A stretch of DNA of 64,000 nucleotides, taken from contig VFIW01000031.1 in NCBI GenBank assembly GCA_006386115.1, positions 186,001 to 250,000 on the forward strand. The letters run 5' to 3'. A model generated the notes under the pieces. That model did no database searches. It was not told the DNA's origin and was given only the letters and a program-made list of their open reading frames with translations. The DNA comes from Globisporangium splendens. Taxonomy: Eukaryota > Oomycota > Peronosporomycetes > Pythiales > Pythiaceae. Both the position numbers and the translations under genes were made by a program. How positions within the stretch are numbered: the stretch's first letter is position 1; the number at the start of each line of letters is the position of its first letter. Of the stretch, positions 33,276 to 45,543 are shown piece by piece.

Positions 33276-34562
33276 TTACTTAGCCGTACCTGGAGCTGAC
33301 TCGTGCGCGACCTCGTATGCAGACAGTTGATTTGCCTCGACGACGCACTCGATGCAAAACGGAGCTGGCTCGAGCGTGAGCTCCTTTGAGGTAATCGCGT
33401 CCGTGGCCAACTTCTTCTCGACACTGCATTTCCCGCACATCATGCGCCGGCAGCACTGGCACGTCAATGACGAGCGTAGGAGACCACCGAGGCCCTTGAG
33501 ACCCTTGGTGCATATATGACAATGCGTGTTTGCTACCTTATTGTACGACTTGTTCTTGTTTCGCTCAATCCGTTTGCGCTGTGAGAGCCACATGAGCTTC
33601 TTGATGGACGAGCACTCCATGATGTCGCACGAGTACAGCATCACTTGCGCGTAGATAACCGTCGCTGCTTGGCCAAAGAGACCGCCACCTGGTTGCGGGA
33701 ACGCGCGGCAAAAGATCTCGATGTTGCTTGTGCTTTCGTGTTTTCGCGTGATAAAGCACATCGACATGCGAAGGCGCGTGACACCAAGATCCGTCAATTG
33801 CGGTACGCGCGCACCAAGCTCGACCGAGTGGGTGACATGGTATCCCAATGTGATGTTACCGTTGCCGTCTCGAATCACGCCGCAATCCTCAGCGTACAGA
33901 ACGTCACTTGGCGACGAAAAGAACGAGAACCGCTTTGCGATCCATTTGATACCGACGAACTGGAACGGGTCTTCTTTCGACGGGCTGATGATCTTGGCCA
34001 AGATCCTGGAATCGTCTTGCTCATCTTTGATGTACGCGTTGCGCAATTTCCAGAGCGGTTCGTTGTCTGCAATGTTGCCGTACGCCGTGTCCTCGATCGT
34101 TCCTGGGAGTACCCCAGTGACGATAACGGTTGGGGATGCGGAACCAGGTCTCTTCGACTCGAGCTCGGAGTGGTCCGTACTGGAGCTCTCTGACGTGTAT
34201 CTGCTCAGTCCATCGTCGATCCCAAGATCTGAAAGCGTTGCATCGCTGGTGTTCCAGACTGGAGACGCTTTCCGACTGCTGTTGGTTCCAGTATTCGACG
34301 AGCTGGACTGCAGCCGTGAGAGCGATGGTTTCGATGTCTGGTTCGAGTCTGCACTGCGTCTCGATCGAAATGCGCGAAGATGGTCTTTGGTTTTCAGGAG
34401 CTTGTATTGCTCTTTCGGAAATTCGCGTCCCTGCTGGATAAACTCCTCGAACGCTTGGATCGTCTCGGCCTTGATGCGCTCTCCGGTCTCGAGGATCGAG
34501 AGCGTCTCCTCATCGGACAGGTGTAGCTTCGGGAACGTGCCGTCTGGGAGAGTGAACTTCAT
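33276..34562 (-). CDS. array gene 3: START-like/FYVE-like protein (subgroup II)
   Basis: 428 residues, one exon, ATG 34562 (MKFTLPDGTF). N-terminal helix 1-70 (KLHLSDEETLSILETGERI); Ser-rich linker 72-144; START-like domain about 145-335 (VIVTGVLPGTIEDTAYG, ILAKIISPSKEDPFQFVGIKW, YAEDCGVIRDGNGNITLGYH, IEIFCRAF); zinc finger with Cys pairs at 348/351, 368/371, 376/379 and 403/406 and CQCCRRMMC in place of the FYVE R+HHC+ block. It pairs with array gene 1: both are minus strand, intronless and followed on the right by a divergent subgroup I gene, suggesting that a two-gene unit was duplicated. Likely cytosolic; ligand unknown. Confidence 0.86.
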   Translation of the reverse strand: MKFTLPDGTFPKLHLSDEETLSILETGERIKAETIQAFEEFIQQGREFPKEQYKLLKTKDHLRAFRSRRSADSNQTSKPSLSRLQSSSSNTGTNSSRKASPVWNTSDATLSDLGIDDGLSRYTSESSSTDHSELESKRPGSASPTVIVTGVLPGTIEDTAYGNIADNEPLWKLRNAYIKDEQDDSRILAKIISPSKEDPFQFVGIKWIAKRFSFFSSPSDVLYAEDCGVIRDGNGNITLGYHVTHSVELGARVPQLTDLGVTRLRMSMCFITRKHESTSNIEIFCRAFPQPGGGLFGQAATVIYAQVMLYSCDIMECSSIKKLMWLSQRKRIERNKNKSYNKVANTHCHICTKGLKGLGGLLRSSLTCQCCRRMMCGKCSVEKKLATDAITSKELTLEPAPFCIECVVEANQLSAYEVAHESAPGTAK

Positions 34563-37500
34563 GGTCGAAGGGGACTAACGGGTGTGTCTACGGACTGAAG
34601 GACGCGGCCGTGAAGCGTGATGGCAATTGCGTTCGAGAGACCCAAACTGCAAGTGACGAAACACCCGGTGGCAGCCCCTCCCTCCCGTCCTCCAGTCCAT
34701 TACTCAGCGTGTGTTCATTTTGCTAGAGAGAAGGGAATCTTTTGCAAATCCACATGGAGAATTGCCACACTCCCTTGGAGGTGTCCCTGGACTTTACGTT
34801 GGCCAGGAGTTGATACGCGTGCATGTCACTCATACTCCGTATCTGTGTTGATACACTCCATAGAGCGCGAAGTGGAGCTGCTGGTTCAAAGTGCATTTCA
34901 GCGAGCGTGACCTTCCAGACCTGATAGCTGGACTATCCAGCAGCACATCGTTGCACTTTTGGACAGTGCAAAGATCACCTCCATACCTTGATATTGGTGC
35001 TCAACTTTTTGAACAGCGAAAGAGTCAGTAGTGACAGGGGTATGTGAGACTGACCTGGGCAAACAGCTCCAGTGCAGAAACAATCCCATGTGACGCAACT
35101 GAGTCGACTCAGTTCCATTTTTGGACATTGACAGCGCGTTGCAAATTCAAATCGACTGACTCCAGTCTGATGCGTGTTGTCGCTTCTCTCTATCGTTCTC
35201 TCTATTGCAACCAGTGGACAAAGGCAGCAACTGGCCACTGGGTTGCTTTGTTGAAGCACGAAGCAGCAGACCAGTCGTCCAGGTTCCTTGCACCACCGAA
35301 GCGGAGGAAGGACGCGAGAGTACGCTTTTCTGTACTTCATCTGTTTTTCACCTGTGTGAATGGCGTGCTATGCACGATGTCATCCACCAAATGCACACTT
35401 GTAAAGCAAACACTCGCTACAAAATGACTTTTGAAGTTCTCTGTCTCTCCGCGACTGCAGCAGTCGTTCAGAAGCTAGCAAAAGCTGTTCGCGCTGATGA
35501 CCAACCCACGAGCCAGGCACGAGCTCCTCGGCAAGGGGTCGCACGTTTTCCCGCTTGTAAAGCCGGAAACTAGTAGATCCCACTTCCCGTCGCATTTCTG
35601 GTTTTGAGTTCAACTGGTAAAGAGTCATACAACTTTGCCGGAAAGGTACAGTATGTACAGCGTTTCTGTTTTGTGACATGGTCGCTTCGATCACCTGAAC
35701 TCGCTGATGAAAAAAGCAAGCGGACGCTGCCTACCACCCATTTGTTGCCGACTACTGTCTGCGTCGTTGACCAGGAACAATACGCTGAAGCGTGATCAGA
35801 ATGAGAACCAACTTGGAGACATTTAGCATATCCTGTATCCTGTATTCCAGTGCTCCAAGATCGGCTTGTGTAAGAATTTTGATATAACGAACACACGCAC
35901 ACACACAATGCAAGACTGCGGCTGCCCACCAACCAATTTGCCAGCAACTGCTTCGTTTGCCCGGATCCATTGTATCGTCCACGCGGTGCAAGAGCAGCTT
36001 GGAGAAAAAATTACATGCTGTACTCCAGTGCTTCAAGATTTGCTTTGCAGGACTTTTCGCTCCGTGATGATAAATCCATGGATGGATACATGGTACAGAG
36101 CATCGTGCACACAGAGCTCAATGCCTCGTTTGGCCGGACATGTCAGGAACCACTGCATTCGAAATAGTTATCGTAACTTGTCACGGGTGCAATGCGAGAG
36201 GTTCTGCGTGTCGAACTTGAACCGCGGGTACTATTTGCTCATGCCACTTTCCAGGAAGTTGGTGCTGTCTTGTCTGCTTTGGCGCCGCGTTCTCGGCATG
36301 ATTCTTTCTTTTCGAGTCCAGTTTTGATTATGGCCGCGGTTGATCGATGATCGCAATGGGTCACATGGCTTGATTTGAGGGACCATCCAGTTGCAAGCAG
36401 CCGGAGTTTAGTCATGCTGGGGCGAGTGAGTGAACGTGAGTGTGAGTCTCCCTTAACGGCGTCACATCGCTCTCTGGATGCAATTTGCTGCCTTTCCCTC
36501 CCTCATCCTTGAAATGGCTAAGAAAATCACGCGTCCATCCCCATGCAAAAAGAATGAGATTCCATTTGATCACCTGTAGTGTCAGTGTCCTTTGTTATTG
36601 TATGGCTAATCTTTGGGATCTGCTGCACAAGATCTCAACGGTAACCGAAGTCTGCCTTTCCTTGTTTTTCAAAAGCTAGCCACTTTGGACACTGCGAATA
36701 ACAACATATCGATGCCTGCCTATCAACTCATCCTCTAAATGATATCTCCTCATTATCATCATGTCTACTCGAAAAAGAAAAAGAAACGCCAGCGCGACAG
36801 CAAGCCGAGAAGTAAAGACACGCCGCAGGTTCGAACTCCAATCGATTTGCTTGTGCGTGAGTCTGCACTGGTATCACTCCTGCGAACTCATTGATGGCTC
36901 GATTGAGATCCGCCCTTCCACTTTGTTGTTTGATTGCCGCGATGCGGCGTTGCATTATACTGTGATCAGCTTCTTGCGACGACGCGCCTTGAATCTTCGT
37001 GGAGGGAGACGAGAAAAAAAGAAGAAGGAAAAAGGCGGAAAGTGGAGTGGGGCGGCGGGGGATGCGGCGAGGGTCAATTTTTCCACGGGACCGCGTCCTG
37101 AAGCTTGAGGCTCCTCCTCGGTGTCACAGAGTCGGCGGTGTCGCGCAACGGCATCCGTCTGATTGGCTCCCAAGGGCTCTCCATCTGTTGTGCGACCTCC
37201 AAGTTGCACCTCGCGTCGTGGCGTCGTAACGGCCAAATCACCTCTCCTATTCACTATCAGTTCCTTTTGCTCTTTCAAACAAGCAACTCGACTTACTAAT
37301 TGGAAGATTAAAGAGCTGTTACGTATGATAGAGACGTTTGGCTGGATTGGTCACTGATGGCGCCATCTGGCTCAACAGTGGGCTTGCTCGCTTTCGTAGC
37401 CACTCGACTTCTCCTTCTCGAGCGTTCTTTCTTTGCACATACTGCACAGACCAGTCTCCACCTGGTAAACAGGCAGCGAATCGCGGCGCTGTGATTTGTT

Positions 37501-37719
37501 CAGTTGCCAGTGCACCCACCCACCACTTGCTGCCAGTTTTCGAGTCTGCTGCTACTCTGCTGCTGGGAAGCCATTTGAGAAGAAAAGGTCTATAGAGAGC
37601 GAGGCGCTCCGTGGGTTTCCGCTGTTCGCCCCCTTTTCAGCGCGAACAAAAGATCGCGGCATCGACTCAAAACCCAAAGCACACCTCATTTGCCATTGGG
37701 AAAGAACGACGCAACCACA
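34563..37719. other. long divergent intergenic between array genes 3 and 4
   Basis: About 3.2 kb. A CCAAT-type motif is at 37161-37169 and an initiator-like motif just before gene 4. Scattered short frames (for example 35380-35694 minus, 36761-37108 plus) show no domain. An A/G-rich run lies near 37005-37045. Confidence 0.4.
37684..37698 (+). promoter_or_regulatory. initiator-like element of array gene 4
   Basis: CCTCATTTGCCATTGG matches the oomycete initiator (TCATTYYNCAWT) and lies about 25-35 bp upstream of ATG 37720, which favours that ATG over in-frame codons further left. Confidence 0.45.
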
Positions 37720-39078
37720 ATGAGGTTTACGCTGCCAGAGGGAACGTTCCCACCGCTGAACCTGACTCAAGACGACGAGCACGCCATCACCGACCTCGCC
37801 GATCGTATCGTCGCCGAGACGCTCCAGGTAAACGAAGAGTTCATCGCAGGCAATCGCAAACTGCCCAAGCAGGAATGGAAGTTGATCAAGTCGAAGGAAC
37901 AAGTCCATGTCTACCGTCAGCGCAAACAAAAGGACGGGTCCGTGCAACGGCCACGCTTGCTCTCAGGTACGATCTTTGAAAACCATCTCAGTGAGAACAA
38001 CTACAGCGATAGCAGTGGCAGTGCCAGCGCCAGTGGCCAGTCGTCGGAGAACCCGAAAAGTCGGATCTATGCTCAGCACAGCCTCTCCTCCAGCTCGTCG
38101 AGTCAGAGGACGTCGGACAGCATCTTTAGCGACGGAATCGTTGACGACGCCAAGCCCGAGCACATTCCTTTCACTATCGCGCACGGTTTGGTCCCAGGCA
38201 CGATCGACGATGTGTCGTTCGGCATGTTCGGGAACACCGAGTACACGTGGAGACTTCGTCACTCGTATAATAGCGAAAACGCGTTCGACAGCTACAAGAT
38301 CCTCGCGACAATTCACTCGCCTACTCGCGATGACCCCTTCCGATTTTTGGGTATCAAGTGGCTGTCGAGACCGTTTAACGCGTTCATCTCGCGCCGTGAT
38401 TTCGTGTACATTGAAGCCACGGGGATGGCGCTCGATTCGAATGGAGAGCGCGTCTCGTACCATCTGATGCACTCGTTTGAATTGAAGCAGATCCCAGAAT
38501 TACACAACTTGGACATTGTTCGCGGCAACGTCTCAACGTGCTACATCGCGCGACAGCGAGACGTGTCGACGACCGAAGTGTACTGCCGAGCATTCATCGA
38601 TCTTCGTGGGGAATTGATGCAATCAGTTTCCGCCTCTGTGCACACGGACTTTCTCCTCGGCGTCGCCAGCGTCGTCGACTGCTCGTACGTGAAGAAGTTG
38701 ACGTGGCAAATGCAGCGCAGTCGACGATCCAACAGTCAAATCGAGAAGCACGCACCTGTAAAGACGTGCGAGGTGTGCTCCAAAAGCCTGAACAAGCTGG
38801 GGATGTTCGCGTCTGGATCGTCTTGTCAGATCTGCCGCAAGGTACGAACCAGAAAACAACTTTGTGGTTTTAGTTTCTTTAGCGCATTTGACTCACTCAA
38901 AGTTGGATTTTTGTAGATGCTTTGCGGCAAATGCGCCGTGGAGAGAAAGATCACGGTCGACATTTCGGTGGAAGTGACGCAAAAAGACTTCTCGTTCTGC
39001 GTTCCGTGTGTGATTGAGGCGAAAAAACTCTCGGCGTGGGACATCGCGGTGTCGAACCTACCGCCAGGAACCGAGTAA
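37720..39078 (+). CDS. array gene 4: START-like/FYVE-like protein (subgroup I, one intron)
   Basis: Exons 37720..38841 and 38917..39078 (75-bp intron, phase 0) give 427 residues, start MRFTLPEGTF. N-terminal helix, linker with NYSDSSGSASASGQSS, START-like domain (HIPFTIAHGLVPGTIDDVSFG, IHSPTRDDPFRFLGIKW, RRDFVYIEATGMALDSNGERV, TEVYCRAF), then the zinc finger TCEVC...SCQICRK|MLCGKC...FCVPC. The intron is at exactly the same codon as in array gene 2, between Cys pairs 2 and 3. The intron is a multiple of three and its only in-frame stop is the TAG of the splice acceptor, so retention would add 24 residues and then stop. Part of the second II/I divergent pair. Confidence 0.87.
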
Positions 39079-41107
39079 GGTCGTGGGAGAAGATAGCGTA
39101 CGCAAGAACATGGCGAACACCGCATAGACACATAGAGATAGCACCAATAGAGATTGAAGATAGGAGATACGAGTTGCGCACCGATGCAGCTCAAACACAC
39201 ACAAGATGCAGTATAAAGCTCGATCAATGTAAAAAAGCACAAACCTTGTTAAGACGAATTGAATTGTTAAAGACATACGACAGTGTTCATAAAAGTCGAT
39301 ACTTTCTACTGCAGAGCAGGCGGATTCAACATGAATCAGTGAGCAAAAATGTCAGCCACCGGAACAAATCTCCTGAACGAGTCTCATCTTGCTCACCTCA
39401 AGTCCCTGCTCATTGACCGAATCGAAGGAAAGTCTTGTGGGGTTAGCACGCGAACCCCCATTTTGGTCACGGCTTTGCTGCTTTGTGTCAAGTCATGGAT
39501 GCCATCCAGCATTCACAGCGCGTGGCTGAGTCAGGCGCACCGGGGGACTTTCCTCTGCATTCACACCTCAAAATCGCTAGCATTTTCGAAGAAACGGTCG
39601 GGAAAGTAGGTGTAATCACCAGTTGTGCAAATACGTTACAAGGTTGTCAGGGAAAGACACGCATCGTGATGTCACAATGTCTGTCCACTCGACATCTCAG
39701 CATGCAGCCGCGTATCCTTGACTTGGGTGGATAAAATCGAATCATGATGTCGCCGACTTGAATAAGGAATGTGACATCACATGCTGTGATTCTTTCCACC
39801 ATTTCCCTCTCTCGGCTGGACCCTGGGCAAATGGGATAAGCATGCACATGAACGCAGAAGCCAATTCATCTTTTAAATGTACATGCAAATAGCAAAATGT
39901 TCCTACCAGCCATCGTAATTGTCGAGCAATGCGCCATCGAAACAACGGAGATTTGTGTGTTTTACCCGATCCCACGCACTAAGGTAAAGGCACCAACCAG
40001 GAACGCTTCCATGGCTGGAGATTCGTTGTCTCCAGTTGTCTGCACTTGCCAACAGCGAAATGTCGACGCCTGCTCAACGGAAATCATGGATCCAAGCGTC
40101 AATGTGTTGGATTGGCGAGTGCGCGTTGACGGCAACGTTGGTCCTCACCCGTGTCCTGCTAAGCCACAACGTTGGTCCTCATCGATGTTATTTCAGGCTG
40201 CAATGTCTGGATTTTGGCTTGCAGTTGACTCGAGTGTTCTCATTTCCCTTCTAAGAGTACATCCTTGTGCATGTGGGAACGACGTCACATCTCACGAAAC
40301 GTATCGCATGTGAAGATCTCCCAGCATCGAATGCTTAGACAGAAACGACGGTGTCGGATTGATGAGTGTATGCTGGCAACGTTCGCCTCGCAAGTGTCGA
40401 AAGTCTGCAATGCAAATCTTCGACTTTTCAAACTGAAAGCATAGAAAAAGCTCAAACGCATATTTGTGTTCGGTGGGTTAAATTGTCAAGGCGGACGTAC
40501 AACGCAATGTTTCACCTTGTTGAGTGCTGCATACTGTGAGTAATTGGTTCTTTGAGCTAGCACCATGGACAGATCACTACAGTGGCAAATAAGTAAACGT
40601 TGAGTCAGAAAAACATAGAAAAACAGCAAGCAAATATCACGCAGACTTACCTTCCTGGCTCGAATGTAGAACGTGAGATGTAGGTTCCATTTTTCCTTTC
40701 ACTTAGTGGAGTCAACACCACCGTGCATACATTTGAGACTGAGATTCGGACATCACGCGCGACGACTCTCTTTTGCACGGAAAAGTATGGAGAGTGCGTT
40801 GATCAGTTGACATCTTCGATTCAGAGCATGCGTGCCCTTGTCGGACACGCTCGCACACGCACATTGAAACTTGCTTTCCCACGATTTCGAACACATCGAC
40901 GCATTTGTCAGTCCACCTTTTTATTCTTTGCAGAAAACTTTGTTGTCTCCTCTCCATCAGTCTCCCAGCAGCATAGCGAGCGAGCGTGCACAAAGTGCTT
41001 CCGCATTTCAAAGACACCGACCTGCATACGCATCCCCACTTTTACTTTTGCTGTCGACCACACAAAGCCTCGTTCAAAAGTCAGTTTTCCATTTGACAAC
41101 GTCCCCA
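39079..41107. other. intergenic between array genes 4 and 5
   Basis: About 2 kb. Contains TCCATTTGAC just upstream of gene 5, a weak initiator candidate. No coding frame with a recognised domain. Confidence 0.4.
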
Positions 41108-42407
41108 ATGTCGAGCGCGGATTTGAAAAGCGATCTCCTCCAAGCAACGATACCGTTGCTGGGTCTCTCGCCTGAAGAAGACTTCGCGATCACGGAAGAA
41201 TCGAACCACCTCATCAACGACACCATCGCGTCCCACGACGAATACTTGGCATACGGACGCACGCTGCCGAAATACCAGCGGAAGCTCATGAAGACCAAAG
41301 GGGCGCTTACTGCATTCCGCACACGCCGCAACTTCGAATCGTTGACGCCGAATCTCCCCCAAGTGAAAACGAATGGCTCGATCTTTGACAGATTCCGATC
41401 ATCGACGCTGGAAGTCGATACCACGAGTTCAGAATACTCGGATCCCAGCTCAGGGTCAAGCGGCTCCTCGAGCTGGTCCAGTTGGTCGAGCACGGGGTCC
41501 ATGAGCTCCGTGAGCGAGAGTTGGTCGGTGCTCGGGTCGATGAACCACCTTGAACTCTCTCAGATGCCGATGGTCGTCGTCACAGGAATCATCCCGGGAA
41601 CACTCGAAGATGCAGCATACGGCAACATTGCCGACAACCCTGCAGTGTGGAAGCTGCGCAGCACGTACACCAAAGACCTTCACCACCGATGCAAAATCTT
41701 GGCAACGCTTCGAGGTCCATCGAAAGCCGACCCATATCGTTTCCTCGGAGTCAAATGGTCGCTCAAGAAACTTCCTGCGTTCCTTTCCATGTGCGACATG
41801 GTCTACACGGAGAGTGCCGGCGTGATTCGCGATGAGAACGGGAACATCACGACGGGGGACAACCTCATGCACTCGATCGAACTCCCTGGGATCCCGCAAC
41901 TTGCGCTTCGGCGTCCAGCGCTTCAAAATCTCGTGTTGCTTCATCACGCGTCCGTACGACGATACGTCCATCGAGCTATACTGCCGCGCTTTCGCAGTCT
42001 CCGCGGGTGGCATCATCCAGCCGCTTGGAAAGTGGATTTACGCTGAGCCACTGCTCGCAGGCACAAACATCATGGAGTGCACGCATATGAAGAAGCTCAT
42101 GTGGCTCACGCATCACAGACGGCGTCGCAACATCCACTACACGCACCAGACGGTCGAGAACGCGACGCATTGCCAAGGTTGCCTCCGGGGTCTCAAACTG
42201 CTCGGTGGATTGACACGAGTCGCATCGACGTGCCAGTGCTGCAAGCGGATCGTGTGCAGGAATTGCACCAGCCAGCGCACCGTCATCGTCGACTTGACAG
42301 AGGGCGGTGGAGTGACCCAGAAGTCGCTCCCGTTCTGCGCGCACTGCGTCGAAGAGGCCCGAGTGCTGCCGGCGCTCGACATCGCGATCGCAACGGCACC
42401 GATTTGA
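41108..42407 (+). pseudogene. array gene 5: START-like/FYVE-like gene with a frameshift (subgroup II)
   Basis: From ATG 41108 (MSSADLKSDLLQ) the frame gives the N-terminal helix, a Ser/Trp-rich linker and most of the START-like domain (VVVTGIIPGTLEDAAYG, ILATLRGPSKADPYRFLGVKW, YTESAGVIRDENGNITTG, HSIELPGIPQL). At about 41903-41907 homology passes to the next frame: FGVQRFKISCCFITRPYDD...IELYCRAF, then the complete zinc finger (HCQGC, TCQCCKRIVCRNC, FCAHC) and stop at 42407. Compared with array gene 3 (VPQLTDLGV) two bases are missing, or one extra is present. Unshifted, the first frame ends at 42046 without the finger. Both halves are otherwise well kept, so this is either a very young pseudogene, a programmed or assembly frameshift, or a sequencing error. 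Confidence 0.78.
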
Positions 42408-45400
42408 GTCGACGACCGCGACGAGTCTGGGACGAGCTTGGGACATCTCGTAGGTGCTCTTGAGTGTTTATAGTTCCGTCTTGCGCCGTTCTTTTGTGTC
42501 GCGCGTATCTGCATTTAAATGCATCCGTTGAGTACATTCACCCCGTTTTACTTGAAAAAGCCGAATGGTGCGACTACTTTGGCCGTCGGGAGTCTCTAAA
42601 ACATGTGCATGCCGTAGTCGGATCCCACTAACGGCTTCATCATGACGCTGGACGTGCACACTCAACGGAGGAGTGCATCCTGAGACACTGCTATGGGCGA
42701 TTGATCCCTCGTCGCATTCGATCTTGAAGAGCTGCATCACTTCGCTTCCGCAGGAGCTCATCCCATGCGACCACTTCGTCCAATCCATCGCTACGAAGGA
42801 CGGATACGTGACAGGCAGGCGTGAGAGAGCTTGTCTCACTCGACAGGATGGATAATGGAGAGCGCGGCGAACCGATTGAATGCGTCAACGAACGGCAATG
42901 AACATGGCGGGAGCCCCATGTCGGTGTGATGCCACAAGCGCGTCATTGCACGCAAAAGAAAGATCTGTCAAAAAAGACGGCAATGCTGTCATTTACAGCC
43001 AATAGTTGAGGGTTTTGATGTATTTTAACCAGTTATCAGAATTGTTTGCACAGTACCATTATTGTAGCCTATGAGGTGGAACAAACAATATATACCCTAT
43101 CAAGTATACACGATGACGAGTATTGATCTAGATGGGGCTAAAATGTGCGACTTCAGATCAGAAAAACGGCGAGCTCAATTCAGTTTCTCCATCCGACTAT
43201 GGCGCTGCGAGCAGCACCCGCCAGCACCTTGTTAAACATCGGAACGCTGATGATGCTGTGGGACACTGGGAGATAGCTGTCGGATATGCGACGCCTAGGG
43301 ATTCCAGGACGACGACACACTTCGTCCAAGCTAGACGCTGTCGTCAAGGTAGAGGCAGCCTGTCAGCTTAATGCCGCATTTTTTGGCCTTCAATTGTCTA
43401 CGCTGTGACTCCTGATGTGCTAAACAAATTGAGATAAATAAGTACAGCGTTTGAAAGTCCGTGATCTCTGCGATCTTTTAGATTTTTTCGTCGTTTTCAT
43501 CCAGTCATGCTCGTTGCTCAAGCAACAGAAACAACTACCAGTTCAGCGCCGCGGATTGTATATAAACTTTTGTGCACCTTTGTAGACAGCATGACTTTGC
43601 TTCTTCTGTGGCACAGTAAGGGTTGGGCTGACTTTTCTATTCTATTGTTCGTACTCTGTATGAAATATTCAAGGTAATAGTGTCTGAGAGGTGACGGCTG
43701 ACAACTCCCTGCATTGACAGGATCAGATAGCAACATGAGCAGTCGATTAAGGACGACACGCTCGATGTTTCTACACAAATGACCGATGACTTGACATAGC
43801 CTAATTCTTTTCTTGGATGCTTGCTCGACACTTGGGATCTACTTGTGTGTTCGTTTTCAACTGCGCAGTGCTCTGGGCACAGCACCGTGGCACAGTGTGA
43901 TTGTGTTTGAAAGGTTGAATGCGAATTCGTACTTGATCGTTTTTGGCAAATCATAGCTCCATATTGTTTGTCATAACCAGCGATTGGCTGAAAGAAAAGA
44001 ATCGCGGCGCAACACTGATCGATGGCACTGAACTGATCGATTAACTTGTCGCTCATCTGACGGAATATTTCTTCAAAGTTCAGTGCACTCTGCGAGCGTG
44101 GTACGGTCTGATCTGTGCGAATGTCAAACTGCAAAACGTATTCCTTTGCATTTACCGCGAGTCGATGGTGATAGAGTGGCATCATCCAAGCAGAAACACT
44201 CGCGACTTGATCTCTTCCAGCTGTTTAACAGTCGTCGAAAGTATTTGTGCCAGCAGGTCGTTCTTCAACGTTGAATGTGTTTGATAAAACTCAACCGAGA
44301 GACGTGCTCTTGGAACCGGATCCAGGTATTGCAAACGCCTCTTCCCTCCCACTCCTCTACGCATGAAACGCGTCAAAGCAGATGTGACCGCCGATGCGAA
44401 ATAGATTTGATTTCCGATACTGAGGAGCCAGCGCATAGTGCGATAGATTGATGCGTCCTTTCCCCCTTTTCATCATAGTTTAAAAGTCGTTTCATCATCT
44501 AGGTGCACTGAGTGGGAAACGCTCCACGATTTAATTCTGTGTGCTCCTCTCGCACGCATCTTGGAGTTCCATAACAGCAGCACGTACTCCAGCACAATGT
44601 ACCGTGCAGAGACTACATGCCTCATGTAGAATCATCGTTGCCGATTATGCGCGTCGTGTATTCAGCAAAATTGTACACTCCCTGCGTTTCATGTCGTGCT
44701 TGCAATGCAGATTCGGGTCAAGATGACGGTCGCATTGCCAGACGTTCCTCCCACCCTCCCCCGCCGAAGCCACCTCAGTGACATTGTCCGAGAGAACTGG
44801 GGGCAGGTTTTGTCTTATTGGGATAAACTGTTCCCGATCTCCACTCGAAGGACATGTGACAACCGAGGAGCAGTCTCCTGCAACATCAACACTTCGACAT
44901 GGTGAACGTCTCGCACAAATCGAGCAACACCACCTTGCACTCTTCATTCGCACTGTGAATCGCGAACTAAACTGCGATCTTCCGTTTCCAGATCTCTGTT
45001 GTCCCCTTGAGGGTGGAATCTCAAAAGTTAAAAGTCGCCTCGCGCGCGCGATCCAAACAGTCTCTCCCTACGCAATCATCGCGCTGCAAATCCACGATCG
45101 TGATTATTTCTCAGCACCTGGCGGTCATAAAACGGAGCCCATGATGAGTACATGGAACAAAAACGGTGCGGGATCGTGAGTCTTCTCAATTGAGACCATG
45201 GCCAACACCTCCACTTTCACTACCATATATAGAGCAAGGGAGGGAAATCTCAACACAAAACGAAATTCAGCACCAGCAGTATTTAGAGTGAACTGAATTA
45301 GACAGAAGATTCTATCAAGCTGATGTTTACGCTCGAGTACCTACAGTCTCGGCACTCGAGAGTGATGGTGGCGGCAAGACAAGAATTTTGCAGTCCGAAG

Positions 45401-45543
45401 TGACGAAGGCGACTGGCATTTTGTCTCGCACCCAGAGCACTCATTTTCCAAAGTTGAGCGTCTCGGAGCCATCGATTCCACAAAGAGACTTGACAGAAGT
45501 CACACTTTGCATTTCCCCCCATTTGTTGCGCCAGTCAGCCAAC
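42408..45543. other. long intergenic between array genes 5 and 6
   Basis: About 3.1 kb. CCAAT-type motifs at 42997-43003 and 43983-43990. Frames such as 43637-44185 minus (182 codons) and 44645-44953 minus have no recognisable domain and look like chance. An initiator-like element precedes gene 6. Confidence 0.4.
45437..45453 (+). promoter_or_regulatory. initiator-like element of array gene 6
   Basis: GCACTCATTTTCCAAAG closely follows the oomycete initiator consensus (CTCATTYYNCAWT) and lies about 100 bp upstream of ATG 45544. Confidence 0.5.

Noticed and set aside
43637..44185. 182-codon minus-strand frame
   Set aside because: No START, zinc-finger or transposon motif and no similarity to neighbouring genes that I can see.
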